DNA of 64,000 nucleotides from Streptomyces sp. SID8352 (GTDB lineage Bacteria > Actinomycetota > Actinomycetes > Streptomycetales > Streptomycetaceae): NCBI RefSeq assembly GCF_009862265.1, contig NZ_WWGX01000071.1, forward strand, positions 62,001-126,000, read 5' to 3'. Shown one piece after another: positions 33,982 through 41,936 of this stretch. The notes below the pieces were generated by a model. That model was not told where the DNA came from and did not search any database. It saw only the letters and a program-made list of their open reading frames with translations. The position numbers and the translations under genes are program-made. Positions within the stretch are counted from its first letter, which is position 1. Every line of letters begins with the position of its first letter.

Positions 33982-34431
33982 GTGCCTAGGGCGTCCGGCC
34001 GGATTCTTGTTGTGGACGACAACAAGGTCATCCGGCAGCTGATCAGGGTCAACCTCGAACTGGAGGGCTTCGAGGTCGTGACCGCGGCCGATGGTGCCGA
34101 GTGTCTGGAAGTCGTCCATCAGGTGCGTCCCGACGCGGTCACCCTGGATGTGGTGATGCCGTGCCTCGACGGCATCCGGACCGCCGCCCGGCTGCGTGCC
34201 GATCCGCGCACCCGTGATCTGCCCCTCGCGATCATCAGCGCGTGCACCCAGGCCGAGGTCGACGCCGGATTCGAGGCCGGGGCCGACGCCTATCTCTCCA
34301 AGCCCTTCGAACCCGCCGATCTCGTCGCCCTCGTACGGCGGCTCGTCGAGGGGAAGGGCAAGCGCCGGGGGAGTCGCCCCAAGCGGGAGAGCCGGGGGTC
34401 CTCGGCCGCCCAGGCCGAGTCGGCCGGATAG
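33982..34431 (+). CDS. Single-domain response regulator
   Basis: 149 residues. A receiver domain fills residues ~6-120: RILVVDDNKV (acid pair), TLDVVMPCLDG (phospho-acceptor Asp near 57), IISACTQ and YLSKPFEP (conserved Lys). The final ~25 residues are basic and Ser/Gly-rich, and there is no output domain. The GTG at 33982 has no spaced ribosome binding site, but TACTCT at 33970-33975 sits just right for a transcript starting at the GTG, so the mRNA is probably leaderless. No kinase gene is adjacent. Confidence 0.85.
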   Translation: MPRASGRILVVDDNKVIRQLIRVNLELEGFEVVTAADGAECLEVVHQVRPDAVTLDVVMPCLDGIRTAARLRADPRTRDLPLAIISACTQAEVDAGFEAGADAYLSKPFEPADLVALVRRLVEGKGKRRGSRPKRESRGSSAAQAESAG

Positions 34432-34913
34432 TTCCGCAGTCCCCGTCCCCGTGATTCCGGTAGTCCCCGCGGCCCCCGTAGTTCCGGCGTTCGGTGAGCC
34501 GGACCGGGGCGGGCCGGGCTGCTTGACGGGTGAGGGCTCGTGCCCTACCCGTCCCGCCCGTTCCGCGCGCGTGCGCGATTGAAGTGCCGGACCCCCACCG
34601 CCGGGTCGTCCCATCCCATCCCGTTCCGCGCTTGTGCGTGGCCTTGCGTGCCACCGTCGTGTTGTCGTGGGTGGGTGTCGCCGGCCGCTCAGCGTTCCAC
34701 GTCCCCTCGTCGCCGGCTGTCGCGTGCCGCCCCCGCCCCGCCACTCCCCGCCCCGGCACTCCCCGCCCCGCTCGCCCATCCCGCTCCCCCTGTCGCCCCC
34801 GGGTGAGGAGAACCGTCCCGTCCGCCCCCTTCGTCGCCCTCCTCGCGTCCATATGTCGGGACTGGCATAAACCAGTTCGCCTACCCACCCCCCTCCTCCC
34901 CTACGCTTGTCCC
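34432..34913. other. Intergenic region upstream of the ArgS-like gene
   Basis: 480 bp with no supported gene. It has short direct repeats of CACTCCCCGCCCCG near 34742-34772. A TACGCT at 34902-34907, seven bases before the GTG at 34914, is a likely -10 for a leaderless transcript. Confidence 0.55.
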
Positions 34914-36128
34914 GTGACCCCCGCCGAGCTGTCCCGTACCGTGCTGCACGCGGTGCGTCGTGCCGTGGAGGCGGGGGAGCTGCCCGGCGTGAGCGTTCCC
35001 GGGCGGGCCGTCGTCGCGCCGCCGGGGCCCGGGGGCCGCGGCGACTACGCCACCACCATCGCCCTCCGGCTCGCCGGGGCCGCCGGGCAGCCGCCCCGCC
35101 GGGTCGCCGAGGTGCTGCGGGCTTACCTCGTCGAGGCGGACGGCGTCACGGACGTCGTCATCACCGGGCCCGGGTTCCTCAACCTCACCCTCGGCTCCGC
35201 CGCCCCCGCCGCCCTCGTCGCCGAGATCCTCCGGCGCGGCCCCCGCTACGGGCACGCCCCCACGGCCCCCGGCGCCGTAGACCTGGACGCCCCCGACGCC
35301 CCCGCCCCCGACGCCCCCGCCCCCCTCGTGCTGACCTGCGCCCACGAGCCCCGGGCCGTCGTCGTCGCCCAGGCCGCCGCCCGCATCCTGCGCTCCCAGG
35401 GCACCCCGGCCCGCACCCGGTGCGCCGCCGAGCCCCACCCCGCCTGGACGGCCGCCCTCGGCGCGCGCGTCGACGCCTTCGGCGAGGGCGGGTCCGGGGA
35501 GACCGCCGCCCGGATCCGCCCCGTCCCCGCCCCCGGCGGCGTGCTGCGCCTCGGCCGGGACGCCGGGCGCTGGGCCCTGCTCCACCCCGCCCCGCACGAC
35601 CGGCCGCGCGCCGGAGAGGGGCACCTCGTCCAGCGCGAGAGCAACCCCCTGTTCCGGGTGCGGTACGCCCACGCCCGCAGCCGCGCCCTCCTCCGCAACG
35701 CCGCCGACCTCGGCTTCGCCCCCGACGCCGCGGCCGACACGGGCACCGCGGCCGGAGCGGCCCCCCACGCCGCCCCCGCCACGGCCCCCGCCGCCGTCAC
35801 CGCCGACGCCCGGCCCGGCACGACCGGCATCCCCGGCACACCCGCCGGCCCCGCCGACGCCCCCGCCCCCCGGGCCCTGCTCGCCGCCCTCGCCGCCCAT
35901 CCCCGCGTCCTCGCCGCCGCCGCCGAGCACCGCGCGCCCGACCGGCTCGCCCGGCACCTCGTCGTCACCGCCGACGCCGCGCTGCCCTTCCTGCCCACCG
36001 TGCTGCCGTGCGGCGCGGAGAAACCCTCGGCCGCCCACCGCGCCCGGCTGGCGCTCGCCGTCGCCGCCGGGACGGTGCTGGCCGGCGGCCTGACCCTGCT
36101 CGGCATCGACGCACCCGACCACCTCTGA
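34914..36128 (+). CDS. nrtL: ArgS-related anticodon-binding (DALR-domain) protein, NrtL type
   Basis: 404 residues. The N-terminus (MTPAELSRTVLHAVRRAVEA ... FLNLTLG) resembles the N-terminal domain of arginyl-tRNA synthetase, and the C-terminus (NPLFRVRYAHARSRALLRNA) resembles its DALR anticodon-binding domain. The HIGH/KMSK catalytic region is absent; an Ala/Pro-rich linker replaces it. Streptomycete genomes carry this protein next to lysA, where its job is unknown, perhaps tRNA binding. It ends 17 bp before lysA, so the two are likely co-transcribed. The GTG start looks leaderless. Confidence 0.8.
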   Translation: MTPAELSRTVLHAVRRAVEAGELPGVSVPGRAVVAPPGPGGRGDYATTIALRLAGAAGQPPRRVAEVLRAYLVEADGVTDVVITGPGFLNLTLGSAAPAALVAEILRRGPRYGHAPTAPGAVDLDAPDAPAPDAPAPLVLTCAHEPRAVVVAQAAARILRSQGTPARTRCAAEPHPAWTAALGARVDAFGEGGSGETAARIRPVPAPGGVLRLGRDAGRWALLHPAPHDRPRAGEGHLVQRESNPLFRVRYAHARSRALLRNAADLGFAPDAAADTGTAAGAAPHAAPATAPAAVTADARPGTTGIPGTPAGPADAPAPRALLAALAAHPRVLAAAAEHRAPDRLARHLVVTADAALPFLPTVLPCGAEKPSAAHRARLALAVAAGTVLAGGLTLLGIDAPDHL

Positions 36129-36145
36129 GAGAGCATCAAGACGCC

Positions 36146-37537
36146 ATGAGCCGTTCCGCGCACCCCGCCGGGCCCCGTCACGCCGACGTCCTCCCCGAGG
36201 GCCACTACGCCGCGCCGCCCGCCGACCTCAACGCCCTCGACCCCAAGGTGTGGGCGCGGACCGTCGAGCGCGCCCCGGACGGCACCGTCACCGTGGCCGG
36301 CATCCCCGTCACCCGGCTCGCCGAGGAGTTCGGCACCCCGGCGTACATCCTCGACGAGAGCGACTTCCGGGCCCGCGCCCGCGCCTGGCGCACCGCCTTC
36401 GGCAGCGAGGCCGACGTCTTCTACGCGGGCAAGGCCTTCCTCTCCCGGGCCGTCGTGCGCTGGCTGCACGAGGAGGGGCTCAACCTCGACGTCTGCTCCG
36501 GCGGCGAGCTGGCCACCGCGCTCTCCGCCGGCATGCCCGCCGAGCGCATCGCCTTCCACGGCAACAACAAGACCGTCCACGAGATCCGCCGGGCCGTCGA
36601 GGCCGGGGTAGGGCGGATCGTGCTCGACTCCTTCCAGGAGATCGTCCGCGTCGCCCACATCGCCGGGGAACTCGGCCGCCGCCAGCGCGTGCAGATTCGT
36701 ATCACCGTCGGCGTCGAGGCCCACACGCACGAGTTCATCGCCACCGCCCACGAGGACCAGAAGTTCGGCATCCCGCTGGCCGGCGGGCAGGCCGCCGAGG
36801 CCGTGCGGCGGGCCCTGCGGCTCGACTCGCTGGAACTGATCGGCATCCACTCGCACATCGGCTCGCAGATCTTCGACATGTCGGGCTTCGAGGTCGCCGC
36901 CCACCGGGTCGTCTCCCTGCTGCGCGACATCCGCGACGAGCACGGCGTCGAACTCCCCGAGATCGACCTCGGCGGCGGCCTCGGCATCGCCTACACCAGC
37001 GATGACGACCCCCGCGAGCCGCAGGAGATCGCCAAGGCGCTGACCGACATCGTCACCCGGGAGTGCGAGTCGGCGAAGCTGCGCACCCCGCGGATCTCCG
37101 TCGAGCCCGGCCGGGCCATCGCCGGGCCCACCGCCTTCACCCTCTACGAGGTCGGCACCATCAAGCCCCTGGAGGGGCTGCGCACCTATGTCTCCGTCGA
37201 CGGCGGCATGTCCGACAACATCCGCACCGCGCTGTACGACGCCCAGTACAGCGTCGCCCTGGTCTCCCGCGCCTCCGACGCCGAGCCCGTGCTGGTCCGC
37301 GTCGTCGGCAAGCACTGCGAGAGCGGCGACATCGTGGTGAAGGACGCCTTCCTCCCCGGCGACCTGGCCCCCGGCGACCTGATCGCCGTCCCCGCCACCG
37401 GCGCCTACTGCCGCTCCATGGCGAGCAACTACAACCACGCCCTGCGCCCGCCGGTCGTCGCCGTCCGGGACGGCGGGGCGCGCGTGATCGTCCGCCGGGA
37501 GACGGAGGAGGACCTGCTGGGCCTCGATGTGGGATGA
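36146..37537 (+). CDS. lysA: Diaminopimelate decarboxylase
   Basis: 463 residues. A PLP enzyme of the alanine racemase fold that makes L-lysine from meso-diaminopimelate. The PLP lysine is in VFYAGKAFLSRAV near residue 96; HSHIGSQIFD, LGGGLGI and EPGRAIAG bind the cofactor, and GKHCESGDIV supplies the partner-subunit Cys. The C-terminal GAYCRSMASNYNH is family-typical. ATG at 36146 lies 17 bp after the nrtL stop. It opens the aspartate-family block with hom, thrC and thrB. Confidence 0.97.
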   Translation: MSRSAHPAGPRHADVLPEGHYAAPPADLNALDPKVWARTVERAPDGTVTVAGIPVTRLAEEFGTPAYILDESDFRARARAWRTAFGSEADVFYAGKAFLSRAVVRWLHEEGLNLDVCSGGELATALSAGMPAERIAFHGNNKTVHEIRRAVEAGVGRIVLDSFQEIVRVAHIAGELGRRQRVQIRITVGVEAHTHEFIATAHEDQKFGIPLAGGQAAEAVRRALRLDSLELIGIHSHIGSQIFDMSGFEVAAHRVVSLLRDIRDEHGVELPEIDLGGGLGIAYTSDDDPREPQEIAKALTDIVTRECESAKLRTPRISVEPGRAIAGPTAFTLYEVGTIKPLEGLRTYVSVDGGMSDNIRTALYDAQYSVALVSRASDAEPVLVRVVGKHCESGDIVVKDAFLPGDLAPGDLIAVPATGAYCRSMASNYNHALRPPVVAVRDGGARVIVRRETEEDLLGLDVG

Positions 37538-37601
37538 GACACGGCACTGAGGGCGGGGGGCGGAAGATCTCCGCTCCCACCCCTGCGAGAATGAAATAAA
37601 T

Positions 37602-37667
37602 GTCTCACGATTCGGACGAAACACGGAAAATCCCGTCCGTTGCATGAGACTGGTCGAACCGTAGACG
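37602..37667 (+). promoter_or_regulatory. hom promoter overlapped by a symmetric inverted repeat
   Basis: GTCTCA (37602-37607) and CGGACG (37613-37618) pair with CGTCCG (37634-37639) and TGAGAC (37645-37650), with matching 5-nt internal gaps and a 15-nt centre. A candidate promoter follows: -35 TTGCAT at 37640-37645 and -10 TAGACG at 37662-37667, 16 bp apart. The right arm overlaps the -35, as an operator would. Confidence 0.5.
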
Positions 37668-37687
37668 GTATGAGGAAACGAGGTCGG

Positions 37688-38980
37688 ATGATGCGTACGC
37701 GTCCGCTGAAGGTGGCGCTGCTGGGCTGTGGAGTGGTCGGCTCAGAGGTGGCGCGCATCATGACGACGCACGCCGACGATCTCGCCGCCCGCATCGGGGC
37801 CCCGGTCGAGTTGGCCGGGGTCGCCGTCCGCAGGCCCGACAAGGTGCGCGAGGGCATCGACCCCGCCCTGGTCACCACCGACGCCACCGCCCTGGTCAAA
37901 CGCGGTGACATCGACGTGGTGATCGAGGTCATCGGCGGCATCGAGCCCGCCCGCACCCTGATCACCACGGCCTTCGAGCACGGCGCCTCCGTCGTCTCCG
38001 CCAACAAGGCGCTGCTCGCCCAGGACGGCGCCGCCCTGCACGCCGCCGCCGACCAGCACGGCAAGGACCTCTACTACGAGGCCGCCGTCGCCGGTGCCAT
38101 CCCGCTGATCCGCCCGCTGCGCGAGTCCCTCGCCGGGGACAAGGTCAACCGCGTGCTCGGCATCGTCAACGGCACCACCAACTTCATCCTCGACGCCATG
38201 GACAGCACCGGCGCCGGGTACCAGGAAGCGCTCGACGAGGCCACCGCCCTCGGATACGCCGAGGCCGACCCGACCGCCGACGTCGAGGGCTTCGACGCCG
38301 CCGCCAAGGCCGCCATCCTCGCCGGGATCGCCTTCCACACCCGGGTGCGCCTCGACGACGTGCACCGTGAGGGCATGACCGAGGTCACCGCCGCGGACTT
38401 CGCCTCCGCCAAGGGCATGGGCTGCACCATCAAGCTGCTCGCCATCTGCGAGCGGGCCGCGGACGGCGCGTCGGTCACCGCGCGCGTGCACCCGGCGATG
38501 ATCCCGCTCAGCCACCCGCTGGCCAGTGTGCGGGGCGCCTACAACGCGGTGTTCGTCGAGTCCGACGCCGCCGGACAGCTCATGTTCTACGGCCCCGGCG
38601 CCGGCGGCTCGCCCACCGCCTCCGCCGTGCTCGGGGACCTCGTCGCCGTCTGCCGCAACCGGCTCAGCGGCGCGACCGGACCCGGCGAGTCCGCCTATGC
38701 CGCACTGCCCGTCTCCCCGATGGGCGACGTCGTCACGCGCTACCACATCAGCCTCGACGTCACCGACAAACCGGGCGTGCTCGCCCAGGTCGCGACCGTG
38801 TTCGCGGAGCACGGTGTCTCCATCGACACCGTGCGGCAGTCCGGCAAGGACGGCGAGGCCTCCCTCGTCGTCGTCACCCACCGCGCGTCCGACGCCGCCC
38901 TCGCCGGCACCGTCGAGGCGCTGCGCACCCTCGACACCGTGCGGGGTGTCGCCAGCATCATGCGCGTTGAAGGAGAGTAA
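37688..38980 (+). CDS. hom: Homoserine dehydrogenase
   Basis: 430 residues. It reduces aspartate semialdehyde to homoserine. The NAD(P) motif is LLGCGVVGSEV near residue 13; the catalytic domain has GIVNGTTNFIL and EADPTADVEGFDAAAK, and a C-terminal ACT domain (YHISLDVTDKPGVLAQVATVF, from ~355) is the usual site of threonine feedback. Two adjacent ATG codons (37688, 37691) follow GAGGT; either could be used. It is separated from lysA by 150 bp with its own promoter signals, and thrC follows after 6 bp. Confidence 0.97.
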   Translation: MMRTRPLKVALLGCGVVGSEVARIMTTHADDLAARIGAPVELAGVAVRRPDKVREGIDPALVTTDATALVKRGDIDVVIEVIGGIEPARTLITTAFEHGASVVSANKALLAQDGAALHAAADQHGKDLYYEAAVAGAIPLIRPLRESLAGDKVNRVLGIVNGTTNFILDAMDSTGAGYQEALDEATALGYAEADPTADVEGFDAAAKAAILAGIAFHTRVRLDDVHREGMTEVTAADFASAKGMGCTIKLLAICERAADGASVTARVHPAMIPLSHPLASVRGAYNAVFVESDAAGQLMFYGPGAGGSPTASAVLGDLVAVCRNRLSGATGPGESAYAALPVSPMGDVVTRYHISLDVTDKPGVLAQVATVFAEHGVSIDTVRQSGKDGEASLVVVTHRASDAALAGTVEALRTLDTVRGVASIMRVEGE

Positions 38981-38986
38981 CGAGCA

Positions 38987-40045
38987 ATGACCCACCAGTG
39001 GCGCGGAATCATCGAGGAGTACCGGGACAGGCTGCCGGTCTCCGCCAGCACCCCGGTCGTGACGCTCCGCGAGGGCGGCACGCCGCTCGTGCCCGCGCAG
39101 GTGCTCTCCGAGCGCACCGGCTGCGAGGTCCACCTCAAGGTGGAGGGCGCCAACCCCACCGGTTCCTTCAAGGACCGCGGCATGACCATGGCGATCAGCC
39201 GCGCCAAGGAGGAGGGCGCGCAGGCCGTCATCTGCGCGTCCACCGGCAACACCTCCGCCTCCGCCGCCGCCTACGGGGTGCGGGCCGGGATGGTCTCGGC
39301 CGTCCTGGTGCCGCAGGGCAAGATCGCGCTCGGCAAGATGGGCCAGGCCCTCGTGCACGGCGCGAAGATCCTCCAGGTCGACGGCAACTTCGACGACTGC
39401 CTCACCCTGGCCCGCGCGCTCAGCGACAACTACCCCGTGGCGCTGGTCAATTCGGTCAACCCGGTGCGCATCGAGGGCCAGAAGACCGCGGCCTTCGAGA
39501 TCGTCGACATGCTCGGCGACGCCCCCGACATCCACGTCCTTCCGGTCGGCAACGCGGGCAACATCACCGCGTACTGGAAGGGGTACCGGGAGTACGCCGC
39601 CGACGGGCCCGCCACCCGGACGCCCCGCATGTGGGGCTTCCAGGCCTCCGGCAGCGCCCCGATCGTGCGCGGCGAGGTGGTCAAGGACCCGTCGACCATC
39701 GCCACCGCCATCCGCATCGGCAACCCCGCCTCCTGGGATCTCGCGCTGGCCGCGCGCGACGAGTCCGGCGGCGCCATCGACGAGGTGACGGACCGTGAGA
39801 TCCTGCGCGCCTACCGGCTGCTGGCCTCCCAGGAGGGCGTCTTCGTCGAGCCCGCCTCCGCCGCGTCGGTCGCCGGTCTGCTGAAGGCCGCCGAGCAGGG
39901 CAAGGTCGACCCGGGCCAGCGGATCGTCTGCACCGTCACCGGCAACGGCCTGAAGGACCCCGACTGGGCCGTGGCCGGAGCGCCGCAGCCGGTCACCGTC
40001 CCGGTCGACGCGGCCACCGCGGCCGAGCGCCTCGGCCTGGCCTGA
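38987..40045 (+). CDS. thrC: Threonine synthase
   Basis: 352 residues. A PLP enzyme converting O-phosphohomoserine to threonine. The PLP lysine is in NPTGSFKDRGMTMAI near residue 60, with CASTGNTSASAAAYG binding substrate phosphate and GNAGNITAYWKGY binding the cofactor phosphate. The ATG at 38987 follows AAGGAGAGTAACGAGCA, and the gene is 6 bp after hom, clearly the same operon. Confidence 0.97.
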   Translation: MTHQWRGIIEEYRDRLPVSASTPVVTLREGGTPLVPAQVLSERTGCEVHLKVEGANPTGSFKDRGMTMAISRAKEEGAQAVICASTGNTSASAAAYGVRAGMVSAVLVPQGKIALGKMGQALVHGAKILQVDGNFDDCLTLARALSDNYPVALVNSVNPVRIEGQKTAAFEIVDMLGDAPDIHVLPVGNAGNITAYWKGYREYAADGPATRTPRMWGFQASGSAPIVRGEVVKDPSTIATAIRIGNPASWDLALAARDESGGAIDEVTDREILRAYRLLASQEGVFVEPASAASVAGLLKAAEQGKVDPGQRIVCTVTGNGLKDPDWAVAGAPQPVTVPVDAATAAERLGLA

Positions 40046-40612
40046 GCACGACCCTCCCGGCCGGGCCCCGGGTCCCCCACCGGGGCCCGGGGCCCGGCCG
40101 CGAGAGCGGCCTCCGGCGGTGGCCCGCGGGACGTCCGGCGGGGCCGGCGCCGTGAAACCGCCGGTGGAAGCGGTGGGCGGCGGCCGGGTCCGCCGTCCGG
40201 ACGGCGCGGGCACCGGGCGGGGACCGCCCGGCGGGGCCCTACGGGACGGCGCCCGGCGCGGACAGGCGTAACCGCCGCCCGTCCGGGAATGTCTGGAACA
40301 GGGGGTGCACAGGGGGCTTACGACACGCATCGTGCGCCTGCCGTGCGCCCTGTGTCGCCGCAGAACCTTCCTTCGATAGGCTGTACCGAATCCAACCGCC
40401 GCATATGCCGCGGCGCCGCGCTGTCCCCGCGGCCCGCCGACGGCAGCGGAGGGCCGCCCGCCCGGGTGCGCGGCGCCGGCCGGGCGACCGTCACCGGACG
40501 CCGGTCGCACGCCATCCGGTCACCGGACGGCCCGCGCCGCTCCACCACCCGCTCCACCCCGCCGTTCCACCAGGCAGTCCACACCACGCCGTTCAAGGAG
40601 AGTCATCGAGCG
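40046..40612. promoter_or_regulatory. thrC-thrB spacer with terminator hairpin and thrB promoter
   Basis: 567 bp. A 13-bp perfect stem (GGCCGGGCCCCGG at 40059-40071 with 40087-40099) just after thrC looks like a hairpin terminator without T-run. A TAGGCT at 40377-40382 is a plausible -10 for thrB, giving a leader of about 220 nt. No gene is supported in between. thrB is thus likely expressed on its own. Confidence 0.6.
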
Positions 40613-41530
40613 ATGGCCGGTCCCGCGTTCCGCGCCGCCGCCGTCCGGGTGCGCACCCCCGCCACCAGCGCCAACCTCGGTCCGGGCTTCGACGCCTTCG
40701 GGCTCGCGCTGGGGCTGTACGACGACGTGGTCGTCCGGGTGGCCGACTCCGGGCTGCACATCGACATCGCCGGGGAGGGCAGCGAGACGCTGCCGCGCGA
40801 CGAGCGCCACCTGCTCGTCCGCTCCCTGCGCACCGCCTTCGACCTGCTGGGCGGCCAGCCGCGTGGTCTGGAGATCGTCTGCGCCAACCGCATCCCCCAC
40901 GGCCGCGGGCTCGGCTCGTCCTCCGCCGCCATCTGCGCGGGCATCGTCGCCGCGCGCGCCGTGACCATAGGCGGCGAGGCCCGCCTCGACGACGCGGCGC
41001 TCCTCGACCTCGCCACCGAGATCGAGGGCCACCCCGACAACGTGGCGGCCTGCCTGCTCGGCGGGTTCACCCTGTCCTGGATGGAGTCCGGAGCCGCCCG
41101 CGCGATCAGGATGGAGCCCGCCGATTCCATCGTTCCGGTGGTTTTCGTGCCCGGGAAGCCCGTGCTGACGGAGACCGCCCGCGGACTGCTCCCGCGCACC
41201 GTCCCGCACGTCGACGCCGCGGCCAACGCCGGCCGTGCCGCCCTGCTCGTCGAGGCCCTCACCCGGCGCCCCGAACTGCTGCTCCCGGCCACCGAGGACC
41301 GGCTCCACCAGGAGTACCGGGCCCCTGCCATGCCGGAGAGCGCCGCCCTGGTCGAGAGGCTGCGCGCGGACGGCGTCCCCGCGGTCATCTCCGGCGCCGG
41401 ACCCACGGTGATGGCGCTGGCCGACGCCGGTACGGCGGACAAGGTGGAGGCGCTGGCCGGCGCCGACTGGGCGGCCAACCGGCTGGGCCTCGACACCCGG
41501 GGCGCGAGCGTTCTGCCACTGGCGGCCTGA
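40613..41530 (+). CDS. thrB: Homoserine kinase
   Basis: 305 residues of the GHMP kinase superfamily; it phosphorylates homoserine for threonine synthase. Family motifs: RVRTPATSANLGPGFDAFG at the start, PHGRGLGSSSAAICAGI (ATP loop, near 95-110), EGHPDNVAACLLGG and the late ISGAGPTVMAL. AAGGAG stands 12 bp upstream of the ATG at 40613. It follows hom-thrC but has its own promoter signal. Confidence 0.96.
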   Translation: MAGPAFRAAAVRVRTPATSANLGPGFDAFGLALGLYDDVVVRVADSGLHIDIAGEGSETLPRDERHLLVRSLRTAFDLLGGQPRGLEIVCANRIPHGRGLGSSSAAICAGIVAARAVTIGGEARLDDAALLDLATEIEGHPDNVAACLLGGFTLSWMESGAARAIRMEPADSIVPVVFVPGKPVLTETARGLLPRTVPHVDAAANAGRAALLVEALTRRPELLLPATEDRLHQEYRAPAMPESAALVERLRADGVPAVISGAGPTVMALADAGTADKVEALAGADWAANRLGLDTRGASVLPLAA

Positions 41531-41936
41531 CACGGTTGCCGTATTTCGAGAGGGGGAATGTTTGTTGGGTCCGGTAGTGTTAACCTCAAGTCTGCACCCG
41601 ACCCCACCATGGCGAGGTGCCTCGTGTCCCCGTCCGGGACAGACATTCTTCCGGGAGCCCCCCAAGTCGCATTGTGTGCTGGATGTCGTACGCGAACAGT
41701 ACGGCCGACACGGACACTGAGCGGCCCCACGGGCACGCTCCGGAACCGGTGCGACCACACCGCGTGACCCAGTCCCTGGGTGCCACGGCCAGGGGGCGCG
41801 CCATCACCAGTTATCTCTTCCGCCGAATGGGCGGACAACCGCCCCGGCACGGTCCGCACAGCAAGGACCGAAGCCGGACAGCACAACCGGTCGCCGAGCC
41901 AGACAGGCCGACGTCCGCTCCAGGGAAGGACCCTTC
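41531..41936. promoter_or_regulatory. Long 5' leader of rho
   Basis: 406 bp between thrB and rho. TAGTGT at 41575-41580 looks like an extended -10, which would give a leader of roughly 350 nt. A short stem TGTCCC-CGTCC-GGGACA lies near 41627-41643. rho genes commonly carry long leaders that allow autoregulation. No small gene in it is convincingly supported, though an ATG-led frame of 69 codons starts at 41558. Confidence 0.55.
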
